Below, one piece after another: positions 8,205 to 17,681 of a DNA stretch of 64,000 bases (position 1 is the stretch's first letter; every line of letters starts with the position of its first letter). Under the pieces are notes generated by a model that did no database searches, was not told the origin of the DNA, and was given only the letters and a program-made list of their open reading frames with translations. A program made the position numbers and the translations under genes. This DNA comes from Candidatus Zixiibacteriota bacterium (lineage in GTDB: Bacteria; Zixibacteria; MSB-5A5; JAABVY01). The DNA lies in NCBI GenBank assembly GCA_011056555.1, contig DSEQ01000029.1, positions 56,437-120,436 on the forward strand, written 5' to 3'.

Positions 8205-9847
8205 TGGATCCTATCCTGGTCGGATTTCTGGGATATCTTCTGATTGTCCTGATCGTGGGGTTTATAACCGCCCGCCTGAACAAGACTTTGCCGGATTATC
8301 TCCTGGCCGGACGGCGGCTGGGTTCATGGGTGGTGGCATTCTCTGAACGGGCCTCGGGCGAGTCGGCCTGGCTGCTCCTTGGACTGCCGGCGCTGGCATG
8401 GATGGCCGGGTATTCGGCTTTCTGGGATGCGATTGGATGCTGTTCGGGGATCCTGTTTTCATGGATCGTTGTCTCCCGCAGGCTACGCACCGACTCCGAA
8501 GCCCATGAGGCAATCACGCTCCCGCGCTACTTCGAGGCAAAATATGACGACAAAACCCAGGCCCTGAAACTGACCGCAACTGTAATAATCGTCTTTTTCT
8601 TCACTATTTATGTCGCAGCACAGCTCCTTGGAGCCGGTAAAGTGCTGCATTTCTTCCTCGGTGTTGACGAGATTCATGGGATGTTGATCGGCGGCGGGAT
8701 AATTCTTTTCTATACCATGATGGGCGGTTTCTTTGCGGTTGCCTGGACAGATCTGTTTCAGGGCATCCTGATGCTGGTAACGTTATTCCTGCTGCCTCTT
8801 CTCGGATTAATATATCTGGGCTTTTTCTCGCCTCTCAACGAGGCTGTTACGAGCGCACCGGCAAATTATTTCTTTTCGCTTGCAAGCGGAAATGAATTTT
8901 CCGCCTGGCATATGGGCCTGACCTCGCTGGGTACGATCTTCGCAGGCACCGGGAATCCGCATCTGCTGTTTTTCTCCCTGAATGAATTCGCCCGGCCCGA
9001 GGTTATAGGCGCAATCTCTGAAAATATGCAGACCAACAGCACGAACTTCTTATCTATTGTTGCCGGAAGATCGGGATGGCCGATGTGGGCGGGTATCCTG
9101 GGCGGCCTTGGAATCGGCCTGGGATATATGGGCCAGCCGCACCTACTGACCCGTTTCATGGCTATCAAGGACCCGAATAAACTTCGGCAGGGGTCGCTTG
9201 TGGCGGTGACATGGGCCTTGCTGGCATTCTGGGGCGCGGTTCTGATCGGTATCGTCGCCAATGGAATTGTGCGAACACATTCGATAGATTTCGGCGAATT
9301 GATGGTGCTCTTCAACGATCCTGAGAAGGTCATGCCCTTCCTGGCCACGTTTCTTCTTCCCGCATGGCTGGCGGGTATCCTTATCTCAGGAGCGATTGCG
9401 GCTATGATGTCCACCGCCGACAGTCAGCTTCTGGTCTCCACCTCGGCCATATCAGAGGATGTCTATCACCAGATGATTAACAAACGGGCCAGCCAGCGAA
9501 GATTAGTATTTCTTTCCCGTGCCGCAACTCTGGCAATTGGTATTATAGCTTTTATCCTGGCAATCTCTGCGCAGGAATTGGTCTACGATCTGGTGTTGTA
9601 TGCATGGGCCGGTCTGGGAGCCGCATTCGGCCCCGGACTTCTGATGACACTTTGGTGGAAGCGCACTACCAAATGGGGTGTCTTGGCGGGTATGATAGTC
9701 GGCACCGCGACTGTAATCATCTGGAAAAATGTCCCGGCCCTGGATGCATTTATTTACGAAATCATCCCGGGCTTCATATTTGCATTTATTTCAGTGATAT
9801 TCGTAAGCTTGATTACACAGAATTCCCGGAAGCCAAAACAGAAATAA
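8204..9847 (+). CDS. Sodium:solute symporter (SSS family, PutP-like)
   Basis: 547 aa from the ATG at 8204, chosen because it overlaps the stop of the upstream peptide; an in-frame GTG at 8180 lies inside that peptide gene. The protein has about thirteen hydrophobic segments, the family motif near the start (DYLLAGRRLGSW, then ERASGESAW), GQPHLLTRFMA, and the diagnostic STADSQLLVSTSAISEDVY. These are the features of the Na+/proline-type branch of the SSS family, which imports a solute with Na+ across the inner membrane. Proline is the best guess, but the substrate cannot be read from sequence. A Wzi-like gene follows 40 nt downstream. Confidence 0.88.
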   Translation: MDPILVGFLGYLLIVLIVGFITARLNKTLPDYLLAGRRLGSWVVAFSERASGESAWLLLGLPALAWMAGYSAFWDAIGCCSGILFSWIVVSRRLRTDSEAHEAITLPRYFEAKYDDKTQALKLTATVIIVFFFTIYVAAQLLGAGKVLHFFLGVDEIHGMLIGGGIILFYTMMGGFFAVAWTDLFQGILMLVTLFLLPLLGLIYLGFFSPLNEAVTSAPANYFFSLASGNEFSAWHMGLTSLGTIFAGTGNPHLLFFSLNEFARPEVIGAISENMQTNSTNFLSIVAGRSGWPMWAGILGGLGIGLGYMGQPHLLTRFMAIKDPNKLRQGSLVAVTWALLAFWGAVLIGIVANGIVRTHSIDFGELMVLFNDPEKVMPFLATFLLPAWLAGILISGAIAAMMSTADSQLLVSTSAISEDVYHQMINKRASQRRLVFLSRAATLAIGIIAFILAISAQELVYDLVLYAWAGLGAAFGPGLLMTLWWKRTTKWGVLAGMIVGTATVIIWKNVPALDAFIYEIIPGFIFAFISVIFVSLITQNSRKPKQK

Positions 9848-9887
9848 AGTCTTGCAATCTGATGGCAGCCATGGTTTCTTGAAGATC

Positions 9888-11414
9888 ATGCGAAAAACGG
9901 TATTAATATTTTCTTCAATAGTCTTACTTATCGCGTCGTTAGCTTTGTCGCAGTCTATTGAGCCGACTGACAGCTGGGTTTATGAGTCGCTGGACCTGCT
10001 CCACCATTATCAACAGCCGGAATATTTTGAAAATCAGAGGCCATACTGGCGCGATGAGGCATTGGATGATGTGGGAGGGGACGGAACAGGTGATGGTTAT
10101 ATTATTGACGGTGTCATGCGTGTGATTCTTGGAAATAGTGTCGCCAGGTGGGAATACAAGCGGGTAGCTAGCGAACTTGCATATATCCGTGATTTTTCGC
10201 GTGCTCCGGGCTCAAATATGCTTCGATTTAAGGTCTCCCCCTACAGCCTGAATCATTTTGAAGACAAAAGAGAGCCCTTATATCGCATCGGATTCAAAGC
10301 CGAGGGCTTGGTAAATTTCTCCAGTAATATCTTCATCCAACTGCGCGGAAGAATTGAAAACAAGGGTCACCTGGACAGCTTCGCCAAAGTGCGGCGCTGG
10401 GAAGATAAAATCACAGGCTACTTTGATTATGCTCTCCTGGGATGGGAATATCATGATTTTCGCTTCACATTCGGACGGACTTTTCGAGCCTGGGGACCGG
10501 AGGATAACGACCGTCTGATGCTTTCCACAAACTCTCCCGCCTTCAATCAATTCTCGGCCGAATATTCCAGAAGATGGCTTGCTTTTCAATTCTGGGCGGC
10601 ACAGCTCGATCCATTTTTCGATGCTGAAGGCGACAAACTGAACAGGTTCTTTTCCGTTCACAGGCTTGCGATCAAACCCTATAAACGGCTCGAAATAGGA
10701 CTTTCCGAAACTGTGCTGTACGCCCGTGAAAATGCCGGATGGGATCTTTCGTATCTCATTCCGATCCTGCCCTTCTATTGGGAGCAATATAATAACCGCA
10801 TCGACGACAATATTTACTGGGATATAGATTTTACATGGTACCCCGTTGACGGTCTGAAATTGTACGGTGAATGGCTGATCGATGACTTCCAGATAGACTT
10901 CGTCTCCGAACCGCATCAGATCGGCTTCAACCTGGGAGTTTCCGAACTGGGACTGCTGTTCTCACAATATCTTCAGCTTGAATTTGATTACACTCAGATC
11001 AGAAATACTGTTTACGGCCAGAATAAATTCTATAACGTTTACACTCACGAGGGAGTGATAATCGGCTCATCCCTGGGAACCGACTCCGACCGTCTCAGAT
11101 ATGCCGCGACTTACCATGCCAATCCTTTTCTGCGGATCTCGGCCGGCGGCGAATACCGCCGCAAGGGCGAGGGACGTTATAACACCGGCGAGTATCCTGC
11201 GCCAAAGGGCCAGAAATTTCCATCCGGGATTGTGGAAGAAGAATGGGACAATTACCTGCGCCTCGATATCCTCAAGGGTACGACAATTGAAGGGCAGGTG
11301 ACAGCAGGATACAAATCCATAGAAAATCTCGATAATATAGAAGGTAACTGCCTGGATTCGCCGTATCTTTCGGTTAACATTTTATATCATTTCAAGCGGG
11401 CATTCTTGTTCTAA
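9888..11414 (+). CDS. Wzi-like outer-membrane beta-barrel protein
   Basis: 508 aa from the ATG at 9888, placed directly before a signal peptide (MRKTVLIFSSIVLLIASLALS). The rest alternates polar and aromatic residues as in an outer-membrane barrel and ends in aromatic FLF. Stretches such as FGRTFRAWGPEDNDRLMLS, IGLSETVLYAR, YLIPILPFYWEQ and LKLYGEWLIDDFQID match the pattern of the Wzi capsule-assembly family, whose founder attaches capsular polysaccharide to the outer surface. No capsule-synthesis genes are in the window, so here it may serve another polysaccharide. It lies between a symporter gene and a TPR gene in one orientation, possibly one operon. Confidence 0.7.
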   Translation: MRKTVLIFSSIVLLIASLALSQSIEPTDSWVYESLDLLHHYQQPEYFENQRPYWRDEALDDVGGDGTGDGYIIDGVMRVILGNSVARWEYKRVASELAYIRDFSRAPGSNMLRFKVSPYSLNHFEDKREPLYRIGFKAEGLVNFSSNIFIQLRGRIENKGHLDSFAKVRRWEDKITGYFDYALLGWEYHDFRFTFGRTFRAWGPEDNDRLMLSTNSPAFNQFSAEYSRRWLAFQFWAAQLDPFFDAEGDKLNRFFSVHRLAIKPYKRLEIGLSETVLYARENAGWDLSYLIPILPFYWEQYNNRIDDNIYWDIDFTWYPVDGLKLYGEWLIDDFQIDFVSEPHQIGFNLGVSELGLLFSQYLQLEFDYTQIRNTVYGQNKFYNVYTHEGVIIGSSLGTDSDRLRYAATYHANPFLRISAGGEYRRKGEGRYNTGEYPAPKGQKFPSGIVEEEWDNYLRLDILKGTTIEGQVTAGYKSIENLDNIEGNCLDSPYLSVNILYHFKRAFLF

Positions 11415-11475
11415 ATCTGTATAATGAAAAATGACCCTTTGAAAGGATAGATAATCTCTTTTTTTTAAGCGTCCT

Positions 11476-12507
11476 ATGAGAATTATTTTGAATACAACAA
11501 TTGCACTTGCTGCGTTGATTTCACCAGTCCTGGCTGATTTTCCTGATTCCAGTGATGTCGGTTTAATAATCTCGGGTATAGAATTGACTTTGAATGAGGA
11601 ATACTCTCAGGCCCGCGAGTTGTATTCAGAACTCCAGACAAAATATCCCCGGCATCCCGGCCCGCCGTTTTTCATAGCGGCTACATACCAGGCCGAAATG
11701 AAAGATCACGAGGACTTCGAATATGAGCAGGAATTTGTGAATAATATTGAGCTCTCGATTGATCTGGCAGACAAGCTCCGCAATGAAGATGAGGATGATG
11801 CCTGGGCCTATTATTTTATGGGCGCCTCCAATCTGTACTGGGCTCTTTTTGAGGGTCGCAAAGATGGCAAATGGTCGGTGGCACATAAGGGGATACGCGG
11901 CAAAAATCTTATGGAAAAATGCCTGGGTATCGACTCGACTATGTATGACGCCCTGGCCGGTCTGGGTTCATACCGCTACTGGGGGGATGTCAAGGGCGGT
12001 ATCTTCGCCAAACTTCCCTTTGTCGGCGGAGACCGAAGGCAGGGGATTGAGGACCTCAGGATCGCCGCAGAAAAATCTATTTTCTCGGGGGATCTGGCCC
12101 AAAGCGCCTTGATCTATGTTTACATAGAGGAGGGCAAATATGATCTTGCCGACTCCCTGGCTGTGGGGATGCGTAAAAAATATCCGCACAGTAAGTCCTT
12201 TCTCTGGGCCAGAGCATTTGCCAATCTTGAAGCAGAAAGATATGAAAGCGCTTTGGAATTCTTCGACAGCCTGAAAGCCATAATTGAACAAGAAAATCAA
12301 TCCAGCAAATATAACCTGGTGCAGATTTCATATAATAAGATGCTCTGTCATTATAATATGGAAAGATATGCTGACGCCCTGATCGAAATTGATTATTGTG
12401 AAAACATGCTATTAGCCCATGATGTACGGGATCGTCTCGATGATATTTTTGATAAACTCAATGACCACAAGAAGAAAATCCGGAAGATTCTCAGTAGTGA
12501 TGGATAA
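11476..12507 (+). CDS. Exported TPR-repeat protein of unknown function
   Basis: 343 aa with a signal peptide (MRIILNTTIALAALISPVLA) and at least five TPR-like helical pairs spanning residues about 30-340 (for example ALAGLGSYRYWGDVKGG, SFLWARAFANLEAERYESA). It is probably periplasmic. It follows the Wzi-like barrel gene by 61 nt on the same strand and may serve it. No catalytic motif was seen. No clear ribosome-binding site lies before the ATG (a GAAAGGA stretch is about 30 nt upstream). Confidence 0.65.
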   Translation: MRIILNTTIALAALISPVLADFPDSSDVGLIISGIELTLNEEYSQARELYSELQTKYPRHPGPPFFIAATYQAEMKDHEDFEYEQEFVNNIELSIDLADKLRNEDEDDAWAYYFMGASNLYWALFEGRKDGKWSVAHKGIRGKNLMEKCLGIDSTMYDALAGLGSYRYWGDVKGGIFAKLPFVGGDRRQGIEDLRIAAEKSIFSGDLAQSALIYVYIEEGKYDLADSLAVGMRKKYPHSKSFLWARAFANLEAERYESALEFFDSLKAIIEQENQSSKYNLVQISYNKMLCHYNMERYADALIEIDYCENMLLAHDVRDRLDDIFDKLNDHKKKIRKILSSDG

Positions 12508-12584
12508 AAAAAACCGGTCAGAATGCCACAGGGGTATAAAGGTGAGCTTCAATTAGGGAATCAAGCGGCAGGATTCTGACCGGT
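12505..12584 (-). terminator. Terminator of the yggS-lspA operon, long-loop type
   Basis: On the minus strand, arm ACCGGTCAGAAT (12584-12573) pairs perfectly with ATTCTGACCGGT (12524-12513) and is followed by an unbroken run of eight T. This is placed correctly to end the operon whose last gene is lspA. The 48-nt loop is unusually long for an intrinsic terminator. The rest of the gap 12585-12702 shows no feature. Confidence 0.65.
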
Positions 12585-12702
12585 ATAGCCCACATATAAA
12601 ATGATAAATTTTTAGACGCCCGAGCTTGGCCCCGCTATTATTCATGGTTCATTTCTATCTCAACGGATTAGATTTTCCCCCGGTAAACGAAAACTGAGCT
12701 GC

Positions 12703-13233
12703 TTACTCTGTATTAATATGATCGGCATCCGGCTCCGGCTCTTTAGTTTTTCCAAGGCCGAATAGCACGGTTGCCACAAGGAGGATCATGCCGATCGTGA
12801 CTGCGGCGTCAGCGATGTTGAAGGTCGGCCAGCGGTCGAATTTGTAACCGAGCAGTTGTATTTTAAGAAAATCGAAGTCAAGGAAATCCACCACCGCACC
12901 CATCCTGATACGGTCAAAGAGATTGCCGATAGCCCCGCCCAGCACTATAAAGAGCGAAAGATCGATATATTTGTTCTTCCCGAACTCCCTGAACAAAAAG
13001 AATACCACCAGCAGCACCACAATAAATGCGGATACAAGATAGAAGATATTTGATCCCAGCTGGCTTCCGAAGACCCCGCCGGCATTGAGGATGTAGGTTA
13101 TTTTGAAGAAATCCCCCAGAACCTGGTGAGATTCATGCAGGGCGAAATTTTTTTGAATGATGAGCTTTGAGATTATATCAATCAGGGCAATGGAGACAGT
13201 TAAGGCGAGGTAGGATATTAATCTGCGGCGCAT
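12703..13233 (-). CDS. lspA: Lipoprotein signal peptidase (signal peptidase II)
   Basis: 176 aa with four transmembrane segments. LspA cleaves the signal peptide of prolipoproteins just before the lipidated Cys, in the inner membrane. The two catalytic aspartates are present: D116 in GAVVDFLDF and D142 in FNIADAAV; GNLFDRI (residues 103-109) and the NAGGVFG strand (50-56) are also typical. Length matches the family. It is the last gene of an operon running yggS-divIVA-PNP-ileS-TraR/DksA-lspA; ileS-lspA neighbourhoods are common in bacteria. The many lipoproteins in this window are its likely substrates. Confidence 0.95.
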   Translation of the reverse strand: MRRRLISYLALTVSIALIDIISKLIIQKNFALHESHQVLGDFFKITYILNAGGVFGSQLGSNIFYLVSAFIVVLLVVFFLFREFGKNKYIDLSLFIVLGGAIGNLFDRIRMGAVVDFLDFDFLKIQLLGYKFDRWPTFNIADAAVTIGMILLVATVLFGLGKTKEPEPDADHINTE

Positions 13234-13275
13234 ATATTTAACCGGTATCTTCCTTGTTTGCTGCCAATAGCTGTA

Positions 13276-13656
13276 TTATCGCTGCCTGGCTTTTTCTTCG
13301 GCTTCCTTGCATTCGATACAATAGCGTGCGTGAGGCACTGCCTTCAGGCGTTCAGGGGAAATATCCTTACCACACTGATGGCATTTTCCGTAGGTTTTAT
13401 CCTTGATTCTCCGCAATGCTTCATCGATATGGAAGAGATAACGTTTGCCCTTGGAGGAGAGCATGAAGACCTTCTCCCGTTCGCTCTGATCTGTACCTCT
13501 GTCGGCCATGTGGAATGTATGGCTGGAAAGCTCCCCGCTGGCCTCGCGCTGGGTAGCCTGCCGGGCCGCGCTGGACATTCTTTCGACTTCCTGAAAAATC
13601 GCTGCACGCCTTTCCAGAAGCAATTTTTCATACATCTTCAGCTCCCTGGCACGCAT
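13276..13656 (-). CDS. DksA/TraR-family zinc-finger protein
   Basis: 126 aa: an N-terminal coiled coil (residues about 5-45) and a C-terminal four-cysteine zinc finger (CHQC...CIEC), the layout of the DksA/TraR family. These proteins enter the secondary channel of RNA polymerase and alter promoter response, or act as small partners near lspA/ileS. The acidic coiled-coil tip residues essential in E. coli DksA (DxxDxA) are not clearly present, so a DksA role is not assured. An AGGAG site lies 7 nt before the ATG. It sits between ileS and lspA; this arrangement is common in several phyla. Confidence 0.85.
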   Translation of the reverse strand: MRARELKMYEKLLLERRAAIFQEVERMSSAARQATQREASGELSSHTFHMADRGTDQSEREKVFMLSSKGKRYLFHIDEALRRIKDKTYGKCHQCGKDISPERLKAVPHARYCIECKEAEEKARQR

Positions 13657-13689
13657 CTTATGCTCCTATGAATATTGTTGCGCCCGAGC

Positions 13690-16600
13690 CTAAGTCCGGG
13701 CGATCGTTATGGTCGCAGGCTGACCGTTAATATCCCACTCCTGCCGCACTTCGCCGTCAATATCTCCGGACAACAATTCATCCGCCAGGGTTTCGCCCTT
13801 GACATAATCGCCAAAATTATCGAGGGCGGTTTTTACCTCTGCGGTCGATTTGACCGATACCCGAATTCTGTCTGTGACCTGAAAATCAGCGCTCTTGCGC
13901 ATATTCTGGATCTTGTTCACGACTTCGCGCGCATACCCTTCCTGAATCAGGCCGTTATCCAGGAGTGTCGATACCGCCACACTGAAACCATCATCCGATT
14001 CAACAGCGTAATTCTCTTTGCTGACCCGCTCTATCTCAAGCTCCTCGCCGGTCAGGATAAACTGCTCGTCATCCAGTTTCAAAACAAGCTTCTCGGTGGT
14101 CATAAACTCACGCAGGACATCATCCTCGAGCTTCTCTATAGCCGACTTGGCCATCCCGATCTTTTTGCCCAGCTTGGGCCCCAGGAGCTTAAAATTAGGC
14201 TTGGCTTTGAGAGATATAATTTCGGAATCATCCGAGCTAAAACGAATCCTCTTGATATTGATCTCCTCCGAAATCACACCGGTGATATTGTAAAGACTCT
14301 CCGGCCTGACCTCCGACGGAAGCACCACGATCATTTCCGAAAGCGGCTGACGGATTTTCAGGCGGCTCCTGGTTCTGGCGGTTCTGGCCAGGGACACTAT
14401 CGTGATAGCCGAGGCCATCTTCTTTTCCAGCTCCGGCTCGATCAGGCTTTCATCGGCGGCGGGATAATCCTCTATATGAACCGATTCAACTCCGTCACCG
14501 GAGAGCTCGATATATATCTTCTCTGAGAAGAAGGGCATAATCGGCGCTATCAGCCTGGAAACCTTCAAAAGGCATTCGTGCAATGTCGCAAAGGCGCGGA
14601 ATTTATCCGGATCATCAGCGCCGGCCCAAAAACGCCTTCTCGATCTGCGTACATACCAGTTGGAGAGTTCATCAACGATAAACTCGCCGATTTTGCGGTT
14701 GGCGGCGGTAAGATTGTATTTTTCCAGCAGTTCGCCGACTTCTTTGATCAACGAATTCAGGCGCGAAATTACCCAGCGGTCGATTTCGGTATGCTCACCG
14801 GCCTTCGAGTCCAGAAAATCTCCCAGGGTCTTCCCGTCTTCTTTTGCTCTCTGCTCAAGTTTATCGATATTGGCATAGATCGCAAAGAAGGTGTATGTAT
14901 TTTTCAGGGTACCGAGCACTTTGCGGTTTACCTCGGCCAGTGCCTCGGTATCGAAGCGGATCGGAAGCCAGGGATTATTAATAGTAACCAGATACCATCT
15001 CAGGGCATCGGCGCCGTACTCCGCCAGTATCTCCCACGGGTCTGCGGCATTGCCCAGCGACTTGGACATCTTCTTGCCTTCGACATCAAGAATATGTCCG
15101 CACACAATAATATTCTTGAAGGGGGCCACTCCGGCATAAAGCGTGGAGATTGCCACCAGAGAGTAAAACCACCCGCGTGTCTGATCCACCGCTTCGGAGA
15201 TGAAATCAGCCGGAAAATATTTGTCCCAGTTTTCGCTGTGCTCAAAGGGGTAATGGTATTGGGCAAAGGGCATCGCGCCCGAATCAAACCAGACATCGAT
15301 TACCTCGGGAGTGCGATACATCCATTCCTGGTCCTCGTCGTTCCAGATGCGTATATTGTCGACATGCGGTTTATGCAGGTCGATATCATCGGGCACATTC
15401 TCACCCTTTTCCTTCAATTCAGCCACGGATTTGACCGCTATCTGTTTGCCGGTCTTTTCACCGATCCAGACCGGAAGAGGCGTGCCCCAGTAGCGCTCGC
15501 GGGAGAGAGCCCAGTCGACATTATTTTCAAGCCATTCACCGAACCGTCCAGAGCCGATCTCCGGCGGAACCCAGTTTATCGTGCGGTTGTTTTCCAGAAG
15601 TTTGTCCTTGAATTGGCTGGTACGGATATACCAGGATTCGCGGGCGTAATAAACCAGCGGCGATTTACAGCGCCAGCAATGCGGATAATTGTGAACGTAC
15701 TTCTCTTTTTTGAAGAGCAGGCCCCGTTCCTTGAGGTTCTTCGTGATCAGGGGATCGGCATCCTTGATAAACATGCCGGCATAGTCAGTGACCTCAGCTT
15801 TGAACTCGCCGTTGGTTTCCACAGCCTGAAGAACAGGCAGGCCGTATTTCTGCCCGACATTGTAGTCATCAGCGCCGAAGGCCGGGGCTATGTGGACGAT
15901 TCCGGAACCGTCCTCCAGCGTGACAAAATCGGCCTCGGTCACGAAATAAGCTTTGTCCAGCCCGTCTTTATAGTAGGGGAAAAGCGGTTCATATTCCCAG
16001 AGCTCCAGCTCACTGCCTTTATATCTCTGCAGAATCTCGAACTCATCATTTAAGACGCGATTGGCCAGGGCCTCGGCCAGAATTAACTCGTCCTCTCCGA
16101 ATTTAACGCGGATGTAATCTGCCTGGGGATGCACCGCCAGCGCCACATTGGAGATCAGCGTCCAGGGAGTGGTCGTCCAGACCAGAAAATAGACTCCCGC
16201 CTGTCCCTTGAGTCTGACCTTTATGAATATGGAGGGGTCGGAGACCTCCTTGTAACCCTGCGCGACCTCATGTGAGGACAGGCCGGTCTCGCAGCGCGGA
16301 CAATAGGGAAGAATCTTGTGTCCTTTGTACAAAAGCCCGTCATCAAAAAACTTTGCCAGGATATGCCAGACGGATTCGATATAATCATTTTCGCAGGTGA
16401 GATAGGGATTTTCCAGGTCCAGCCAGTAGCCGATCCGTTCGGTCAGCTCATCCCACTCCTTCTTGTATGTAAACACCGATTCGCGGCAGGCCTTGTTGAA
16501 CCTGTCGATACCATAAGCCTCGACCTCGGATTTGTTTTTCAGGTTGAGCTTTTTCTCGACCTCGATTTCCACCGGGAGGCCGTGAGTATCCCAGCCCGCC

Positions 16601-16845
16601 TTGCGCTCCACGTGATATCCGCGCATGGTTTTATACCGGCAGACGAAATCCTTGAGGGTACGCGAGATTATATGATGCACTCCGGGACGTCCGTTGGCGG
16701 TGGGAGGCCCCTCGTAGAAGATATACTCCGGCCTTCCGGCACGGGAGTCCTGCACCTTCTTGAAAATACCGTGCTTCTTCCAGTGTTCGATTATCTCTTC
16801 TTCAAGCTTTGGATGTGAAAAATCACCCTTCAATTCGTCTAACAT
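13690..16845 (-). CDS. ileS: Isoleucyl-tRNA synthetase
   Basis: 1051 aa. Charges tRNA-Ile with isoleucine in the cytoplasm. The class I signatures are present: PPTANGRPGVHH near residue 47 (this clade carries PGxHH where HIGH stands in E. coli) and KKMSKSLGN around residue 590. AGWDTHGLPVEIEVEKKL and the WTTTPWTLISN editing-domain stretch are also typical. The C-terminal part (ARTARTRSRLKIRQPLSEM) is the DUF5915-type extension of the long IleRS form. The start is supported by the domain boundary; upstream the PNP gene ends 14 nt away. Confidence 0.97.
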   Translation of the reverse strand: MLDELKGDFSHPKLEEEIIEHWKKHGIFKKVQDSRAGRPEYIFYEGPPTANGRPGVHHIISRTLKDFVCRYKTMRGYHVERKAGWDTHGLPVEIEVEKKLNLKNKSEVEAYGIDRFNKACRESVFTYKKEWDELTERIGYWLDLENPYLTCENDYIESVWHILAKFFDDGLLYKGHKILPYCPRCETGLSSHEVAQGYKEVSDPSIFIKVRLKGQAGVYFLVWTTTPWTLISNVALAVHPQADYIRVKFGEDELILAEALANRVLNDEFEILQRYKGSELELWEYEPLFPYYKDGLDKAYFVTEADFVTLEDGSGIVHIAPAFGADDYNVGQKYGLPVLQAVETNGEFKAEVTDYAGMFIKDADPLITKNLKERGLLFKKEKYVHNYPHCWRCKSPLVYYARESWYIRTSQFKDKLLENNRTINWVPPEIGSGRFGEWLENNVDWALSRERYWGTPLPVWIGEKTGKQIAVKSVAELKEKGENVPDDIDLHKPHVDNIRIWNDEDQEWMYRTPEVIDVWFDSGAMPFAQYHYPFEHSENWDKYFPADFISEAVDQTRGWFYSLVAISTLYAGVAPFKNIIVCGHILDVEGKKMSKSLGNAADPWEILAEYGADALRWYLVTINNPWLPIRFDTEALAEVNRKVLGTLKNTYTFFAIYANIDKLEQRAKEDGKTLGDFLDSKAGEHTEIDRWVISRLNSLIKEVGELLEKYNLTAANRKIGEFIVDELSNWYVRRSRRRFWAGADDPDKFRAFATLHECLLKVSRLIAPIMPFFSEKIYIELSGDGVESVHIEDYPAADESLIEPELEKKMASAITIVSLARTARTRSRLKIRQPLSEMIVVLPSEVRPESLYNITGVISEEINIKRIRFSSDDSEIISLKAKPNFKLLGPKLGKKIGMAKSAIEKLEDDVLREFMTTEKLVLKLDDEQFILTGEELEIERVSKENYAVESDDGFSVAVSTLLDNGLIQEGYAREVVNKIQNMRKSADFQVTDRIRVSVKSTAEVKTALDNFGDYVKGETLADELLSGDIDGEVRQEWDINGQPATITIART

Positions 16846-16859
16846 ATCATCACCTGAAT

Positions 16860-17681
16860 CTATAATTTAGCGACTACCGCCTCAGCAATGGCCGTTAATT
16901 TCGGTTCCGCAATTCCTGCATTCTTCAGTATTATCTGGTGGCTGGTCGGTTTGAGCGCATCGGGAAGGCCCATATCTGTCACTATCGACAGTCCCAGCAC
17001 ACGCGTCTTTTGATGCACTGCCACGATCACTTCCGGGACAGTTGACATACCGACCACATCTGCGCCGATTGTACGCAGGAAACGATATTCGGCCGCAGTT
17101 TCCAGGTTTGGACCCGGTACAGAAACATAAACGCCCTTCTGCACCTTGAGTTTCAGATCAATTGCGCATTCTTCGGCCAGCTGGATCAATTTTTTGTCGT
17201 ACGGCTCGCTCATATCCGGGAACCGATCCCCCAGCTCCGGGTCGTTCCAGCCGATCAGCGGGTTGGAAGGCTGCATGTTTATGTGATCGGTTATGATCAT
17301 CAGGTCCCCGGCCTTGAACTGAGGATTCAGCCCGCCGCAGGCATTGGACACGATCAGGATCTCGATTCCCAGCGCCTTCAGCACACGTACCGGAAATGTC
17401 ACCTGTTTCATGGTGTAGCCCTCGTAGAAATGAAAGCGCCCCTGCATGGCGACCACATCCTTGCCTGACAGCTTGCCGAAAAGCAGTCGGCCGGCATGAC
17501 CCTCCACTGTGGAGAGCGGAAAATGGCTGATATTCTCGTAGCCGACAGTGTCCTCGGTATCCATCTTATCCGCCAGACCGCCCAGGCCGGAGCCCAGTAT
17601 TATTCCAATTTTCGGTTTCGAATCTGTGACTTTTCTTATATCTGCTACGGCCTCTTCAATATGCTTCCTTAAATCTTTCAT
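16860..17681 (-). CDS. Purine nucleoside phosphorylase (trimeric PNP type)
   Basis: 273 aa. Cleaves inosine or guanosine with phosphate to give the base and ribose-1-phosphate (purine salvage). Signatures of the trimeric PNP/MTAP family are all there: GSGLGGLAD (phosphate loop), GRFHFYEGY, SNACGGLN, VPGPNLETAAEYR and GADVVGMSTVPE. The ATG overlaps the stop of the divIVA gene (17678-17681, ATGA), so the two are probably translationally coupled. Its place among division and translation genes is best explained by operon conservation rather than a shared pathway. Confidence 0.93.
   Translation of the reverse strand: MKDLRKHIEEAVADIRKVTDSKPKIGIILGSGLGGLADKMDTEDTVGYENISHFPLSTVEGHAGRLLFGKLSGKDVVAMQGRFHFYEGYTMKQVTFPVRVLKALGIEILIVSNACGGLNPQFKAGDLMIITDHINMQPSNPLIGWNDPELGDRFPDMSEPYDKKLIQLAEECAIDLKLKVQKGVYVSVPGPNLETAAEYRFLRTIGADVVGMSTVPEVIVAVHQKTRVLGLSIVTDMGLPDALKPTSHQIILKNAGIAEPKLTAIAEAVVAKL

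Noticed and set aside
14578..16053. 491-codon open frame on the plus strand opposite ileS
   Set aside because: It is the antisense shadow of a well-supported isoleucyl-tRNA synthetase gene.
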